From: Parasphingorhabdus marina DSM 22363
GTDB taxonomy: Bacteria > Pseudomonadota > Alphaproteobacteria > Sphingomonadales > Sphingomonadaceae
Reading direction: 5' to 3'
NCBI RefSeq assembly: GCF_900128895.1
Contig: NZ_FSQW01000002.1
Coordinates: 1,302,001 to 1,366,000, forward strand
DNA length: 64,000 bases
The position numbers and the translations under genes are program-made. The notes below the pieces were generated by a model. It ran no database searches. It was not told where the DNA came from and was given only the letters and a program-made list of their open reading frames with translations. Shown piece by piece: positions 8,256 to 18,146 of this stretch; position 1 is the stretch's first letter; every line of letters begins with the position of its first letter.

Positions 8256-10886
8256 ATGACCACAGCTCCCTCTTCCGCGCAATTCGTCAATATTGGCGAA
8301 CGCACCAATGTTACCGGGTCCGCGCGGTTCAAAAAGCTCATCCTTAACGACGACTATGAAGCCGCCGTGGAAGTCGCGCGCCAGCAGGTCGAAAATGGCG
8401 CACAGATTATCGACGTGAACATGGATGAAGGCCTGCTCGACGCTGAACATGCGATGACGACCTTCCTCAAGCTGATCGCGGCAGAACCCGATATCGCCCG
8501 CGTGCCGGTGATGATCGACAGCTCCAAATGGTCGGTGATCGAGGCGGGCCTGAAATGCGTGTCCGGCAAACCGATCGTCAATTCCATCTCGATGAAGGAA
8601 GGCGAAGAGGAATTTCTCGCCCATGCCCGCAAATGCATGGCTTATGGCGCAGCTGTTGTCGTCATGGCCTTTGATGAAACCGGACAGGCCGATACCAAAG
8701 AGCGCAAGGTCGAGATTTGCGAGCGGGCCTACAAGCTGCTCACCGGCATCGGATTTCCGCCCGAGGATATTATTTTCGACCCCAATGTGTTTGCGGTGGC
8801 AACCGGGATAGACGAACATCGCCGCTACGGACTGGACTTCATCGAGGCCGTTGCTGAAATCAAGGCACGCTGTCCGCATGTGCATTTTTCCGGCGGGCTG
8901 TCCAATCTGTCCTTCAGCTTCCGGGGCAATGAACCGGTACGCCGTGCGATGCACAGTGTCTTTCTCTATCACGCCATTCCCGCCGGACTCGACATGGCTA
9001 TCGTCAATGCCGGGCAGCTGGATATTTACGACGATATCGATCCCGTTCTGCGCGAACATTGCGAGGATGTCATTCTCGATCGTGAACCGAAAGATGGTGG
9101 TGATGCCACCGACCGGTTGATCACGCTGGCCGAGACATTTCGCGGTACCGACAAGGCGGCCGAAAAAGCCGCTGCCGAATGGCGCGGCTATGATGTCGTC
9201 AAGCGCCTTGAACATGCGCTGGTCAAAGGCATTGATGCCCATATTATCGAAGATACCGAAGAAATGCGGGTGTCGGTGAAGGATGCCGGCGGGCGGCCCA
9301 TCGAGGTTATTGAAGGCCCCCTGATGGACGGCATGAATGTCGTCGGCGACCTGTTCGGATCGGGCAAAATGTTCCTGCCACAGGTCGTGAAATCCGCACG
9401 CGTGATGAAGAAGGCCGTCGCCCATCTCTTCCCCTATATCGAGGCGGAAAAGGAAGAAGGCGCCAAGGGCAAGGGCAAAGTCGTCATGGCTACTGTGAAA
9501 GGCGACGTGCACGATATCGGAAAAAATATTGTCGGTGTGGTTCTGCAGTGCAATGGTTTTGAAGTCATCGACCTCGGGGTCATGGTGCCGTGGACAGACA
9601 TATTGAAGGCGGCCAATGAAAATGACGCGGACATGATCGGATTGTCCGGCCTTATCACGCCGTCGCTCGACGAGATGGTGACCGTTTCCGAAGAGATGGA
9701 ACGCGCCAAGATGACCATGCCGCTGCTGATCGGCGGGGCGACGACATCGAAAACCCATACGGCCCTGCGGATCGAACCGGCCTATTCCGGGCCAACTGTC
9801 TATGTGCTCGACGCCAGCCGCGCCGTGGGCGTCGCCTCGCAACTGGTCAGCGACACACAGGCTGAAGGTTTTATCGCCAGCACCCGCGAGGATTACGAGC
9901 AGGTTCGCCAGGCACGCGCGGGCAAGACGGCCAAGAAGCTGGCGACGCTGGATGAAGCCCGTGCCAATGGTGCGGCCATCGATATGGGCAAGAAGGCGCC
10001 TGCTCCGAAAAAACCCGGCCTGCATATTTATGAAGACTGGGATCTGGCGGAGCTGCGCGACTATATCGACTGGACCCCATTTTTCCGCGCATGGGAACTG
10101 GCCGGAACCTTCCCGGCCATTCTGACCGACGAAGTGGTCGGGGAAAGCGCCAGTGATCTGTATAAAGACGCACAGGTGATGCTGGACCGGATCATCGAAG
10201 AGAAATGGCTGACCGCCAAAGGGGTCGCTGGCCTATGGCGCGCGCGGCGGGATGGTGATGACATCATGGTATCACCCGAAAATGAGGAAATCGCCCTCCC
10301 CATGCTGCGTCAGCAAGTCAGCAAGCGATCCGGCAAATCAAATAATTGCCTCGCCGATTTTGTCGATACGTCCGATGACTGGATGGGCGGATTTGCGGTG
10401 ACTGCAGGACACGGCATTGACGAGCATGTCGCCCGCTTTGAAGCAGACAAGGACGACTATAACAGCATCCTCCTGAAGGCGCTGGCCGACCGGCTGGCCG
10501 AGGCCTTTGCGGAGCGGATGCACGAGCATGTGCGCAAGGACCTTTGGGGTTATGCAGAGGATGAAAGTCTCGACAACAAGGCGCTGATCCAGGAAAAATA
10601 TCAGGGCATCCGCCCTGCCCCCGGCTATCCCGCTTGCCCGGACCACAGCCTGAAACCGATATTGTTCGATATGCTGAGCGCAACCGAACATACCGGTATT
10701 GAACTGACAACCAGCTTTGCGATGACGCCGACGGCCGCCGTGTCCGGTTTCTATTTCGCCCATCCGGAAGCCGAATATTTCGGCGTCGCCCGCATCGGCG
10801 AAGATCAGGTGGAGGATTATGCCGCCCGGCGTGGTGTTCCGCTCGACCGGGCGCGGCAGTGGCTGCGGCCCAATCTCAACGAATAA
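8256..10886 (+). CDS. metH: methionine synthase, folate, cobalamin and activation domains
   Basis: An 876-residue protein covering the rest of MetH. Order of domains: pterin-binding TIM barrel (residues 1-300, [24 protein letters not shown]), B12 cap (300-400), B12 domain with the lower axial ligand motif D417-x-His419-x-x-Gly ([12 protein letters not shown]), and the SAM-dependent reactivation domain (about 530-876, with [12 protein letters not shown]). It transfers methyl from methyl-THF through cobalamin to homocysteine held on the partner protein encoded just upstream. All parts look intact. A hairpin follows directly after the stop. Confidence 0.94.
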   Translation: MTTAPSSAQFVNIGERTNVTGSARFKKLILNDDYEAAVEVARQQVENGAQIIDVNMDEGLLDAEHAMTTFLKLIAAEPDIARVPVMIDSSKWSVIEAGLKCVSGKPIVNSISMKEGEEEFLAHARKCMAYGAAVVVMAFDETGQADTKERKVEICERAYKLLTGIGFPPEDIIFDPNVFAVATGIDEHRRYGLDFIEAVAEIKARCPHVHFSGGLSNLSFSFRGNEPVRRAMHSVFLYHAIPAGLDMAIVNAGQLDIYDDIDPVLREHCEDVILDREPKDGGDATDRLITLAETFRGTDKAAEKAAAEWRGYDVVKRLEHALVKGIDAHIIEDTEEMRVSVKDAGGRPIEVIEGPLMDGMNVVGDLFGSGKMFLPQVVKSARVMKKAVAHLFPYIEAEKEEGAKGKGKVVMATVKGDVHDIGKNIVGVVLQCNGFEVIDLGVMVPWTDILKAANENDADMIGLSGLITPSLDEMVTVSEEMERAKMTMPLLIGGATTSKTHTALRIEPAYSGPTVYVLDASRAVGVASQLVSDTQAEGFIASTREDYEQVRQARAGKTAKKLATLDEARANGAAIDMGKKAPAPKKPGLHIYEDWDLAELRDYIDWTPFFRAWELAGTFPAILTDEVVGESASDLYKDAQVMLDRIIEEKWLTAKGVAGLWRARRDGDDIMVSPENEEIALPMLRQQVSKRSGKSNNCLADFVDTSDDWMGGFAVTAGHGIDEHVARFEADKDDYNSILLKALADRLAEAFAERMHEHVRKDLWGYAEDESLDNKALIQEKYQGIRPAPGYPACPDHSLKPILFDMLSATEHTGIELTTSFAMTPTAAVSGFYFAHPEAEYFGVARIGEDQVEDYAARRGVPLDRARQWLRPNLNE

Positions 10887-10913
10887 AGCCGGCTCCTTGC
10901 GGAACCGGCTTTA
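10885..10913 (+). terminator. hairpin at the end of the methionine operon
   Basis: Arms AAAGCCGG / CCGGCTTT, extended by TCC/GGA, overlap the metH stop codon. The following T-run is weak (TTTAGGTATT), so termination is probable but not strong. Confidence 0.6.
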
Positions 10914-10934
10914 GGTATTCGATTGTTCTGACGA

Positions 10935-11558
10935 TCAGGCGTAGCTGACTTTCGTCGTCATTTTCCGGCGACGACGCATCGCACCGCCGACCAGACCGAA
11001 ACCACCGATCATCATTGCCCAGGTGGACGGTTCGGGAACCGGGGCCGTCAGAACGCGAATATAGTCGCCCGGGGAAGATGCCCGGAAGTCAATGTTCAGA
11101 CGATTGCCAACCACGTTGAAACTGTCGGCCGCTTCCAGACCGCGCAGGCTCACGCTGACATAATTGACAGCACCCAGTCCAAGCAACGTATCCGTCGCAT
11201 CCATATCTGCTTTGCCGCTCAAAACCCCGATGATCTCGCCATCGAAATCGACATAACCGACTCCGGTCGTGCCCCGTGCCAACGGGTCAAAAAAGACGTA
11301 GTGGCTGTTGACAAGCGTACCAGCCGTCAAGCCGCCAACGTCAGCATCCAGCGCCACGCCCTGATTTTCGTTGAAAGCAAAAAGATTGTTCGAGTCCTGG
11401 TGATTATTACCCACAATAACAGGGATAGACTCCTGAAAAACCCCGCCATTGTCGAACGCGATGCCGCCAGTCAGCTCACCGGTTATGATTGCGGCATTTG
11501 CCGTTCCCGCCAAAGCAAAGGCTGAAACAACCGCAGTGCCCAAAATTGATTTTTTCAT
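10935..11558 (-). CDS. exported PEPxxWA-CTERM protein
   Basis: A 207-residue protein with a signal peptide (MKKSILGTAVVSAFALAGTA, cleaved after NAA) and the C-terminal sorting signal PEPSTWAMMIGGFGLVGG plus the basic end MRRRRK. Such proteins are exported, processed by exosortase, and often linked to surface or matrix material. The mature part is rich in Gly, Asp, Asn and Val, in keeping with a beta-sandwich; its role is unknown. The tail is almost identical to that of the truncated gene at the window start. I looked for a sigma-54 type promoter upstream and found none. Confidence 0.88.
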   Translation of the reverse strand: MKKSILGTAVVSAFALAGTANAAIITGELTGGIAFDNGGVFQESIPVIVGNNHQDSNNLFAFNENQGVALDADVGGLTAGTLVNSHYVFFDPLARGTTGVGYVDFDGEIIGVLSGKADMDATDTLLGLGAVNYVSVSLRGLEAADSFNVVGNRLNIDFRASSPGDYIRVLTAPVPEPSTWAMMIGGFGLVGGAMRRRRKMTTKVSYA

Positions 11559-11834
11559 TTTTCTGCATTCCTTTACGCACGTTTAACAACGCACAAAATG
11601 CGACCCTCGGCGATTCTATTAACAAAATATTGACCATATGGCTACCATTGCTCCCGGGGCATGTCCCGAAATGAGACATATTTTATCACTTTTTACAGAC
11701 CGTGACGGGCTTTTAACTTCTTCGTCTCAGCTTGAATTCATTTGGGACAGAGTAAAAGCACATATTGTTGTGTTGCGCCGCCGGGCCTAACAGCCTTCCT
11801 GCAATTATCAGAACTTTCTCCGGAGCATGAGATT

Positions 11835-12782
11835 TTGAACAGCCTTTCGAAAAACATGACGATTGCCTCTCTGGCCCTGCTTGCCGCCATCCCGGCAGCG
11901 GCACAGGACAATGGCCCGGCCTTTACCGTGGTCGAAACCGGTCAGGGTTTCTACCGTCTCGCGGATGCTGTCGAGGCCATTGGCGGAAATGATGCGACAA
12001 TCGTCATTGCGCCGGGTGCCTATGGCGACTGCGCGGTCCAGACGGCCGGACGCATTACATATCGCGCGGAAATTGCCGGCCAGACGGTTCTGGATGGCGG
12101 GATTTGCGAGGGCAAGGCCAGCCTCGTCTTGCGCGGCAAAGCGGCGACAATTGACGGCATCATCTTTCAGAACCAGCGCGTCCCGGATGGCAATGGCGCG
12201 GGTATCCGCATCGAAAAAGGGGATCTGTACATCAACAATGCCCTGTTCCGGAATGCCGAGCAGGGCATCCTCAGTGCGGATGATCCTTCGGCAGAAATCG
12301 TGATTACCCGGTCCACCTTCCAGCGCCTTGGCCGCTGCGATCGCGGTCTTTCCTGTGCGCACAGCGTGTATATTGGGGATTATGGATCATTGACGGTCCG
12401 AAACTCACGCTTTGAGAAAGGCAGCGGCGGCCACTATGTCAAGAGCCGCGCGCCGCGGGTTTCCATTGCCGGCAGCAGTTTTGACGACACCAGCGGACGC
12501 GCGACCAACTATATGATCGATCTCCCCGCCGGCGCCACCGGGACGATTGCCAACAATGTTTTTGTTCAGGGGCAGAACAAGGAAAATTACAGCGCGTTCA
12601 TCGCCGTCGCCGCAGAGGGCCGGGAGCACAGTTCATCCGGTCTCAATATCCATTCCAACAATGCCGGACTGGCGAATGGCGTAGAACGCAATACCTGGTT
12701 CGTGGCCGACTGGAGCGGGGACCAGATCCGCATAGCCAATAACAGTCTCGGCCGCGGATTGTCGCGCTACGAGCGCCGCTAG
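11835..12782 (+). CDS. exported right-handed beta-helix protein
   Basis: A 315-residue protein whose middle consists of repeated short strands with stacked Asn/Ile/Ala positions (for example LYINNALFRNAEQGIL, VITRSTFQR, LTVRNSRFEKG, IHSNNAG), the pattern of parallel beta-helix (PbH1) proteins such as polysaccharide lyases. No catalytic residues are identifiable, so polysaccharide binding or cleavage is only a possibility. Start: a TTG at 11835 with GGAG eight bases upstream gives the signal peptide MNSLSKNMTIASLALLAAIP; the ATG at 11856 has no ribosome binding site. Four Cys in the mature part (CAVQ, GGICEG, GRCDRGLSC) suggest disulfides. Confidence 0.75.
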   Translation: MNSLSKNMTIASLALLAAIPAAAQDNGPAFTVVETGQGFYRLADAVEAIGGNDATIVIAPGAYGDCAVQTAGRITYRAEIAGQTVLDGGICEGKASLVLRGKAATIDGIIFQNQRVPDGNGAGIRIEKGDLYINNALFRNAEQGILSADDPSAEIVITRSTFQRLGRCDRGLSCAHSVYIGDYGSLTVRNSRFEKGSGGHYVKSRAPRVSIAGSSFDDTSGRATNYMIDLPAGATGTIANNVFVQGQNKENYSAFIAVAAEGREHSSSGLNIHSNNAGLANGVERNTWFVADWSGDQIRIANNSLGRGLSRYERR

Positions 12783-12792
12783 CTCCCGGGCG

Positions 12793-14469
12793 TCAGCGCT
12801 CGCAGCTATTGGCCTTTCCGCCATCAATATCGAGGCACTTTCCGTCAATCTCGTCGGCGGGAATCTCCACACCAATCAATGCCGCGAGCGTGGGCGCGAT
12901 ATCGACGGTCCTGACCGACAGCGGCTGTTCAAAATGTGCGAGGTCCTTGTGCCAGAACAGGATCGGAACCTGACGGTCATAGTCCCAGGGGCTGCCATGT
13001 GTCGCGACATAGCCGGGTCCACCCGAAGCGATCGGGGTCACCGCCTTTTTCAGCAAAACAATGAAATCACCGGATCTGTCCGGATGAAATGATGCCCGGG
13101 TGCGCTCGGCCATGGTCCATTCTTCCGGCGGTCCCTTCGGCATCGGCAGGGCAGACAGCATGTCATGATCGAACACCGCCTCCACCTGGGGATGCTCGGC
13201 AAACATCATCATGGCGATCTTTTTGACTTCGGCGCGTCGTTCGGCAGGCAGATCAAGGCTGACATAATAGTCGCCAAACGGGCTGTCGGCATGGAGTACC
13301 GGCACGTCCGAACTGTCTTTCAGAATGTCTTTGACCTGTTTGCCGACAAATTTCGCATTGAGATTGGGATCAATACGCTCAGCATCGGGTACGCCCTGCA
13401 AGCGCAGGCGTTCCGGCAGGTCATGGCCTCCATGATCCGCCGTTAATACCGCGACATAGTCCATCCCGGCGGCATCCAGATGCTCGAACAACAGCCCCAG
13501 ATTCCGGTCAAGCTGTGCCATCTGAATGCACATTTCCAGGCCTCCGGTACCGAAAGCATGACCGATATAATCGGTTGCAGCCAGCCCCACCGAAAGGACG
13601 TCTGTCACCTCGCCCTGCCCCAGTTTCATGGAATCAATCAGAGCCATTGCCGCTTCGATCGTGACCTTGTCAAAGTCCGGTGAACCGCGGAAGATCCGGG
13701 CCGTGCCTTCCGGCCGCCGGAAATCATAGGTCCCGACAGACTGGTTGTCGCTGACAACGATCTGATTATTGCGGGCCGCGCAATGGTCCGGCACCGGATA
13801 GGGCGCGCGGGCCTGGTCGATATAGTCGGCGATTCGCGCATTGAGCGCGGCAATGGGCGGCCCGACCTCACGGTCACTCAATGTGGCAAAGCCCTTGCGC
13901 TTCCACCAGTAGACCGCATCCACATCGGTACCGCCCATCATCAGGGCGGACCGGTCCTTGCCAGCGACAGCAACATTGCGGGATTGCGGAGATGTTGCCT
14001 TCAGCCGTTCCCCGAGCGTCGGGACGAGCAGATGCCAGGCCGAGGCAATATAGGGCCCCTGGGTCGCGGCGGTAATTGCGCCGAAACTGGTCCCCTCGAC
14101 CCGTTCGTCTTCCGCGCAATAGACCGTCTTGTCATCACGAGCGACCCTCAGATCGATCCAGTTATTTGCAATGATTCCGGCGCGCCCGGGATGACTTCCC
14201 GTCATGATGGTAGCATGTCCGGGACAGGTTTCGGTCGCCGCATGCGCCTGATAGCCGGACGGAAAGACCGCGCCACCGGCGAGACGTTTCATCCCGTGCC
14301 GGAAAGTGCTGCGATATTCGCTGAACAGATCGGACGAAAACTGGTCTACCGAGATTGCGACAACCAGTTTCGGCGACGCTTCCTGCCCCTCCTTGTGATG
14401 TTCTGCACTGGCAGCGGATGACAGGACGAACAGTCCGGTGAATAATGTAACAATTTTGGTCAGACGCAC
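12793..14469 (-). CDS. alkaline phosphatase family protein (PafA/nucleotide pyrophosphatase type)
   Basis: A 558-residue exported enzyme of the type I phosphodiesterase/nucleotide pyrophosphatase superfamily. Signal peptide at residues 1-22. Metal-binding and nucleophile region: VVAISVDQFSSDLF (metal Asp) and ETCPGHATIMTGSHPG, where the Thr after E is the likely nucleophile as in PafA-like phosphatases; VLTADHGGHDLP and later His residues complete the two-zinc site. Hydrolyses phosphate mono- or diesters in the periplasm. The start is GTG. It converges with the beta-helix gene 10 bases away. No Pho box was seen in its short upstream region. Confidence 0.88.
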   Translation of the reverse strand: MRLTKIVTLFTGLFVLSSAASAEHHKEGQEASPKLVVAISVDQFSSDLFSEYRSTFRHGMKRLAGGAVFPSGYQAHAATETCPGHATIMTGSHPGRAGIIANNWIDLRVARDDKTVYCAEDERVEGTSFGAITAATQGPYIASAWHLLVPTLGERLKATSPQSRNVAVAGKDRSALMMGGTDVDAVYWWKRKGFATLSDREVGPPIAALNARIADYIDQARAPYPVPDHCAARNNQIVVSDNQSVGTYDFRRPEGTARIFRGSPDFDKVTIEAAMALIDSMKLGQGEVTDVLSVGLAATDYIGHAFGTGGLEMCIQMAQLDRNLGLLFEHLDAAGMDYVAVLTADHGGHDLPERLRLQGVPDAERIDPNLNAKFVGKQVKDILKDSSDVPVLHADSPFGDYYVSLDLPAERRAEVKKIAMMMFAEHPQVEAVFDHDMLSALPMPKGPPEEWTMAERTRASFHPDRSGDFIVLLKKAVTPIASGGPGYVATHGSPWDYDRQVPILFWHKDLAHFEQPLSVRTVDIAPTLAALIGVEIPADEIDGKCLDIDGGKANSCER

Positions 14470-14554
14470 GAATAATTCCCAGGTATCAAAAGCAGCTATG
14501 GCAAGAGCGCCGCTGATAGCCTAAATATCTTTAGAAGCGAAATGGTGAGTTTTC

Positions 14555-16747
14555 ATGACGGACAAGTTTTTGTCGACAAAAAGCCGGGCAAAAGCCAACT
14601 GGATGACCGCAATGCAGACGCTGGTGGCGGCGCTGTTTTTCTCGCTTCTGCTGAGCGTCAGTCCGGCAAGAGCACAAAACCTGACGATGGAACAGATTGC
14701 GCCTGCCGGATTTTCTGAAAAAAAAGAGCTGAACGTTCCCGCAACTCTGGTTGCAGAGTCCCGGCAGGTCCAGGCAGGACAGAGCGTGACTCTGGCCTTT
14801 GTCATGACGCCCAAGCCCACCTGGCACGGTTACTGGGAAAATCCTGGGGATGCCGGAATCGGCATGAGTTTTGACTGGACTCTTCCCGATGGCGTCACCG
14901 CCGGCAAGGCGCAATATCCGGTTCCCGACACGCTGCTGATTTCCGGCATCATGAACTATATCTACAAGGGCGATTATGCTGTCCTTGTAAATCTTGTGGT
15001 GTCGGAACGGGTCCAGCCGGGCCCCTTGCCCATTTCAGTCAAGTCGGAATGGCTCGCCTGTACCGACGAGATCTGCGTGCCGGAACAGGACGAACTGTCC
15101 ATAGATCTGGAAGTGGTCGGGCCCGATGCAGCGGTTGCGCTGGACAGTGCCTTCAACGCCTGGCGCGAAGCCCTGCCCCGCCGGCTCGGCAGTGCCGCGA
15201 CTTTTGGTGTCGAGAATGATATTTTTCGGCTGTCGGTTCCGTTCCCGGCCGATATTGAAATCTCCGACCCCTATTTCTTCATCCGCGAAGACGGAATTGT
15301 CGATTATGGCGCGCCACAGAAGGTGAACCGGGATGGAGACCGGCTGATTATCGAGACAGCCGCGCGTGGTGATGGTCTCGAGCAAATCAGCGGTGTGCTC
15401 AAAGTCGGCCCGGACATGGGGCTTTCCCTGAATGCCAATGAAGGTAAAGTCGAAATGTCGGGCATCCCATTTGTTGGAAACACCAACGGCGGGCTGGGGG
15501 ATGGTCAGTCCCAGCTGTCGTTGCTGCTGCTAGCCCTGGGCGGCGCGGTTCTCGGCGGGCTGCTGCTCAATCTGATGCCATGCGTTTTCCCGATCCTCAG
15601 CCTCAAGGCCATCAGCCTGGCAAAGGCGGGCGGTGATCAAGCTGTCGTGCGCCGTGATGCGCTGGCCTATACCGCCGGGGTCGTGGTTGTTGCGACGGCG
15701 CTTGGCGCACTGCTGCTGGCGTTGCGCGCAAGCGGCGCGGCGGTTGGCTGGGCATTCCAGCTGCAGGACCCGCGGATCATATTCGTGCTGTTGGCGCTGG
15801 TCACGGCGATCGGACTGAACCTCGCCGGGCTGTTCGAGCTGCCCAATATCCAGTTCGGCAACAAGCTCACGCAAAAGGATGGACCGACCGGATCATTCTG
15901 GACCGGCGCGCTGGCCGCCTTTGTCGCAACCCCCTGCACTGGCCCCTTCATGGCGGCAGCTCTCGGCGCGACGATTATTCTGCCCCCGATTGCAGCGCTG
16001 GTTATCTTTGCCGGGCTGGGCATCGGGCTGGCGCTGCCCTTCCTGCTCATCGCCTTTGTCCCGGCGATCCGGGACCGGCTGCCCCGACCTGGCGCATGGC
16101 TCGACAGCTTCCGCAAGATCATGGCTATCCCGATGCTGCTCACGTCCGTCGGCCTGATCTGGCTGCTCGGTCGTCAGATCGGCACCGATGCGCTGGGTGT
16201 CTCCCTGATGTTCCTGCTGCTCGTGTCGCTGTTTTTGTGGTGGTTTGGCAGCGGACAGATCAAGGGTGTTTCGCGCGGCGCAATAACCACCGCGGCGGTG
16301 GCGGTCGCGATCATTGGCGGCATCGCGCTGCTGCCCGGCGATGACGTCATGGACGAGCGCAGAGTCGCCAGTGCCTCCACAGCCACTTTGCCGAGCGAGC
16401 CCTTTGCCGAAACCCGGCTCGCCGAACTGCGCGCCGCCGGGCAACCGGTATTTGCCTATTTCACTGCCGACTGGTGCATTACCTGCAAGGCCAATGAAGC
16501 CGCCGCCGTCCAGCGTCAGGAAACGGCGGATGCCTTTGCTGCGGCCAATGTCGCCGTCCTGATGGGAGACTGGACCCGTCCGGATCCCGAGATCAGCAAG
16601 TTTCTCGAAAAGCACGGACGCGCCGGCGTACCGCTATATCTGTTCTACGCCCCCGGCAAGGAACCAGTCATCCTCCCGCAGATCCTGACCGTCGGCACAC
16701 TCACCGATCTGGTCAACCCCCCGGAACGCATGGCCGATGCCAGATAA
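14555..16747 (+). CDS. dsbD: DsbD-family thiol:disulfide interchange protein
   Basis: A 730-residue membrane protein that carries electrons from cytoplasmic thioredoxin to the periplasm. Domains in order: signal peptide (to about residue 40, ending ARAQ), periplasmic N-terminal domain with the pair CTDEIC, eight-helix membrane core with Cys343 in MPCVFPILSLKA and Cys461 in TPCTGPFMAAALG, and a C-terminal thioredoxin domain with Cys641 and Cys644 in ADWCITCKANE. The N-terminal domain resembles the ScsB type more than E. coli DsbD, so a ScsB-like role in copper or oxidant tolerance is possible. A redoxin gene follows 19 bases later and is a likely electron acceptor. Confidence 0.9.
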   Translation: MTDKFLSTKSRAKANWMTAMQTLVAALFFSLLLSVSPARAQNLTMEQIAPAGFSEKKELNVPATLVAESRQVQAGQSVTLAFVMTPKPTWHGYWENPGDAGIGMSFDWTLPDGVTAGKAQYPVPDTLLISGIMNYIYKGDYAVLVNLVVSERVQPGPLPISVKSEWLACTDEICVPEQDELSIDLEVVGPDAAVALDSAFNAWREALPRRLGSAATFGVENDIFRLSVPFPADIEISDPYFFIREDGIVDYGAPQKVNRDGDRLIIETAARGDGLEQISGVLKVGPDMGLSLNANEGKVEMSGIPFVGNTNGGLGDGQSQLSLLLLALGGAVLGGLLLNLMPCVFPILSLKAISLAKAGGDQAVVRRDALAYTAGVVVVATALGALLLALRASGAAVGWAFQLQDPRIIFVLLALVTAIGLNLAGLFELPNIQFGNKLTQKDGPTGSFWTGALAAFVATPCTGPFMAAALGATIILPPIAALVIFAGLGIGLALPFLLIAFVPAIRDRLPRPGAWLDSFRKIMAIPMLLTSVGLIWLLGRQIGTDALGVSLMFLLLVSLFLWWFGSGQIKGVSRGAITTAAVAVAIIGGIALLPGDDVMDERRVASASTATLPSEPFAETRLAELRAAGQPVFAYFTADWCITCKANEAAAVQRQETADAFAAANVAVLMGDWTRPDPEISKFLEKHGRAGVPLYLFYAPGKEPVILPQILTVGTLTDLVNPPERMADAR

Positions 16748-16766
16748 CCTTGAATAGGAGTCCCCG

Positions 16767-17384
16767 ATGTTGAAGAACCTGACAACCGCTGCCTTTGCCT
16801 CTCTCGCCATTGTCGCCATCGCCCAGCCGGTCGCCGGCGCGCAAAAAAATGGCGCCATTGCCCAGGATTTCAAGCTCACCGACATGTTTGGAAAAACCGT
16901 TCAGCTCTCCGCATTTCGAGGCAAGACGGTTGTGCTCGAATGGCATAATCCGGGGTGCCCTTTCGTCAAGAAGCATTATGACAGCGGCAACATGCAGAAA
17001 ACCCAGGCCGCAGCCCGCGAACAGGGCGCCGTCTGGCTCACCATAAACAGTGGAGCACCCGGCAAGCAGGGGCACATGACCGTGAAAGAAGCGCAGCGCC
17101 TGTTCGCGGATCAGGGGCACAAGGCCAGTCACTATCTGCTCGACGCAAAGGGTCTGGTAGGCAAGGCCTACAGCGCCCGGACGACACCGCACATGTATGT
17201 GATCGATGGCGAAGGCACACTGGTCTACCAGGGGGGCATTGACGACAAGCCAACCGCCAATCCGGCGGATATCAAGGGCGCTCGCAATCATGTGCTGGCG
17301 GCGCTCAACGATCTGAAATCCGGCAAAGCGGTGCAGATGGCGAACACACGGGCTTATGGCTGTTCCGTCAAATATGCCAGCTAG
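16767..17384 (+). CDS. exported redoxin (AhpC/TSA-type thioredoxin-fold protein)
   Basis: A 205-residue protein with a signal peptide (cleaved near GAQ, residue 25) and a thioredoxin fold of the redoxin/AhpC-TSA class: FKLTDMFGKTVQLSAFRGK, then NPGCPFVKKHY with the likely peroxidatic Cys64, and TTPHMYVIDGEG. There is one Cys at the active site instead of CxxC, so a one-Cys peroxidase-like mechanism with an outside reductant is expected; a second Cys lies near the C-terminus (YGCSVKY). AGGAG precedes the ATG. Position behind the DsbD-family gene suggests that DsbD reduces it in the periplasm (inference). Confidence 0.85.
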   Translation: MLKNLTTAAFASLAIVAIAQPVAGAQKNGAIAQDFKLTDMFGKTVQLSAFRGKTVVLEWHNPGCPFVKKHYDSGNMQKTQAAAREQGAVWLTINSGAPGKQGHMTVKEAQRLFADQGHKASHYLLDAKGLVGKAYSARTTPHMYVIDGEGTLVYQGGIDDKPTANPADIKGARNHVLAALNDLKSGKAVQMANTRAYGCSVKYAS

Positions 17385-17426
17385 CGAACATACTCTGTCG
17401 GTTCACTGAAAATCACCGGCAAAAAA

Positions 17427-17617
17427 TCGCGCAAAACAAAAGCAGGGCGGTCGCGCAAAACACAACTGGCGCGCCCGGCCCTGCTCCCAGTGTCCGGCGG
17501 CTTACAAACCCCCTGAAAGCCCCCGTATGACGGATTGCCGGACCTGTTCTTCAAATTTTCCATCCTGATCGTCAGGATCAGGGGACAGGCCAAAACTCTA
17601 CACCAGCCTGTCCCCTG
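17427..17617. other. intergenic element with four consecutive perfect stems (candidate structured RNA)
   Basis: The 283-base gap between the convergent redoxin gene and the hypothetical gene at 17668 has no credible coding frame. It holds successive complementary arms: AGCAGGGC 17441-17448 with GCCCTGCT 17478-17485 (enclosing CGCGC/GCGCG), GTCCGGC 17492-17498 with GCCGGAC 17537-17543 (enclosing GGCTT/AAGCC), ATCCTGA 17562-17568 with TCAGGAT 17572-17578, and the 12-bp CAGGGGACAGGC 17579-17590 with GCCTGTCCCCTG 17606-17617. A 12-base direct repeat TCGCGCAAAACA occurs at 17427 and 17451. Neither strand shows a strong T-run after the last stem. It may be a non-coding RNA, a shared transcription end, or a degenerate palindromic element. 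Confidence 0.45.
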
Positions 17618-17667
17618 CCTTTGTTCCGACAACCTGCGACCCTAAACCCGGGCGCCGTCGGCCAAAG

Positions 17668-18042
17668 TCAGTTACTCATCAAATCAAATCTCTTGGTACC
17701 GTTGCTGCCAACCAGCTCGATTCCCCGACTGCCTGCCAGCCCCGAAAGCGGCATGGATCGTTCGTAACGTTGTTCGCCGGTCACCGATTCGGTTCCTGCC
17801 TCGACGACGATTTCGATGCGCCGATATTCCGGAGACGGATCACCGAGATCCGGACGCAACCGGGTTGATCGACCGTGTCCTGCCCCCGGACCGGACACGA
17901 CCAGATACAACCCGTCCCCCAATGTTGGTCCCGCACGCAGCTCGGCACGGTCAAATGCCGCACTGCCCGACCGGGCAGAAACAGACGCTTTGCGAGGGGT
18001 GTCGCGATTTGTCATGCCATTGCTGTCCACAATAAGCTCCAT
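17668..18042 (-). CDS. hypothetical protein
   Basis: A 124-residue protein that I do not recognise. It has no signal peptide or membrane segment. It is rich in Gly, Ser, Arg and Glu, with a stretch YRRIEIVVEAGTES that looks like beta strands. The ATG at 18042 is preceded by AAGGA at good spacing, which is the main reason to call it. Just upstream (18147-18171) is a 10-bp-phased repeat that could be a response-regulator site. The structured intergenic element lies directly after its stop. It may be an envelope-stress gene, but nothing in the protein shows a function. Confidence 0.5.
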   Translation of the reverse strand: MELIVDSNGMTNRDTPRKASVSARSGSAAFDRAELRAGPTLGDGLYLVVSGPGAGHGRSTRLRPDLGDPSPEYRRIEIVVEAGTESVTGEQRYERSMPLSGLAGSRGIELVGSNGTKRFDLMSN

Positions 18043-18146
18043 GGGATCCTTGCCGTTTTGAAAAGCCGGATAACGCCCGGGCCGTTCAGTTTCTGACTAC
18101 GCAACTGATATAGGCGCTATTAGTCGAACCATGGGTGAACAGTCAT

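Noticed and set aside
11559-11834. Sigma-54 promoter for the PEP-CTERM gene
   Set aside because: No TGGC-N9-TTGCA-type pair at proper spacing on the minus strand; the region shows nothing else that I can support.
17381-17632. Minus-strand 83-codon open frame in the structured gap
   Set aside because: No ribosome binding site, no recognisable composition, and it coincides with the palindromic arms.
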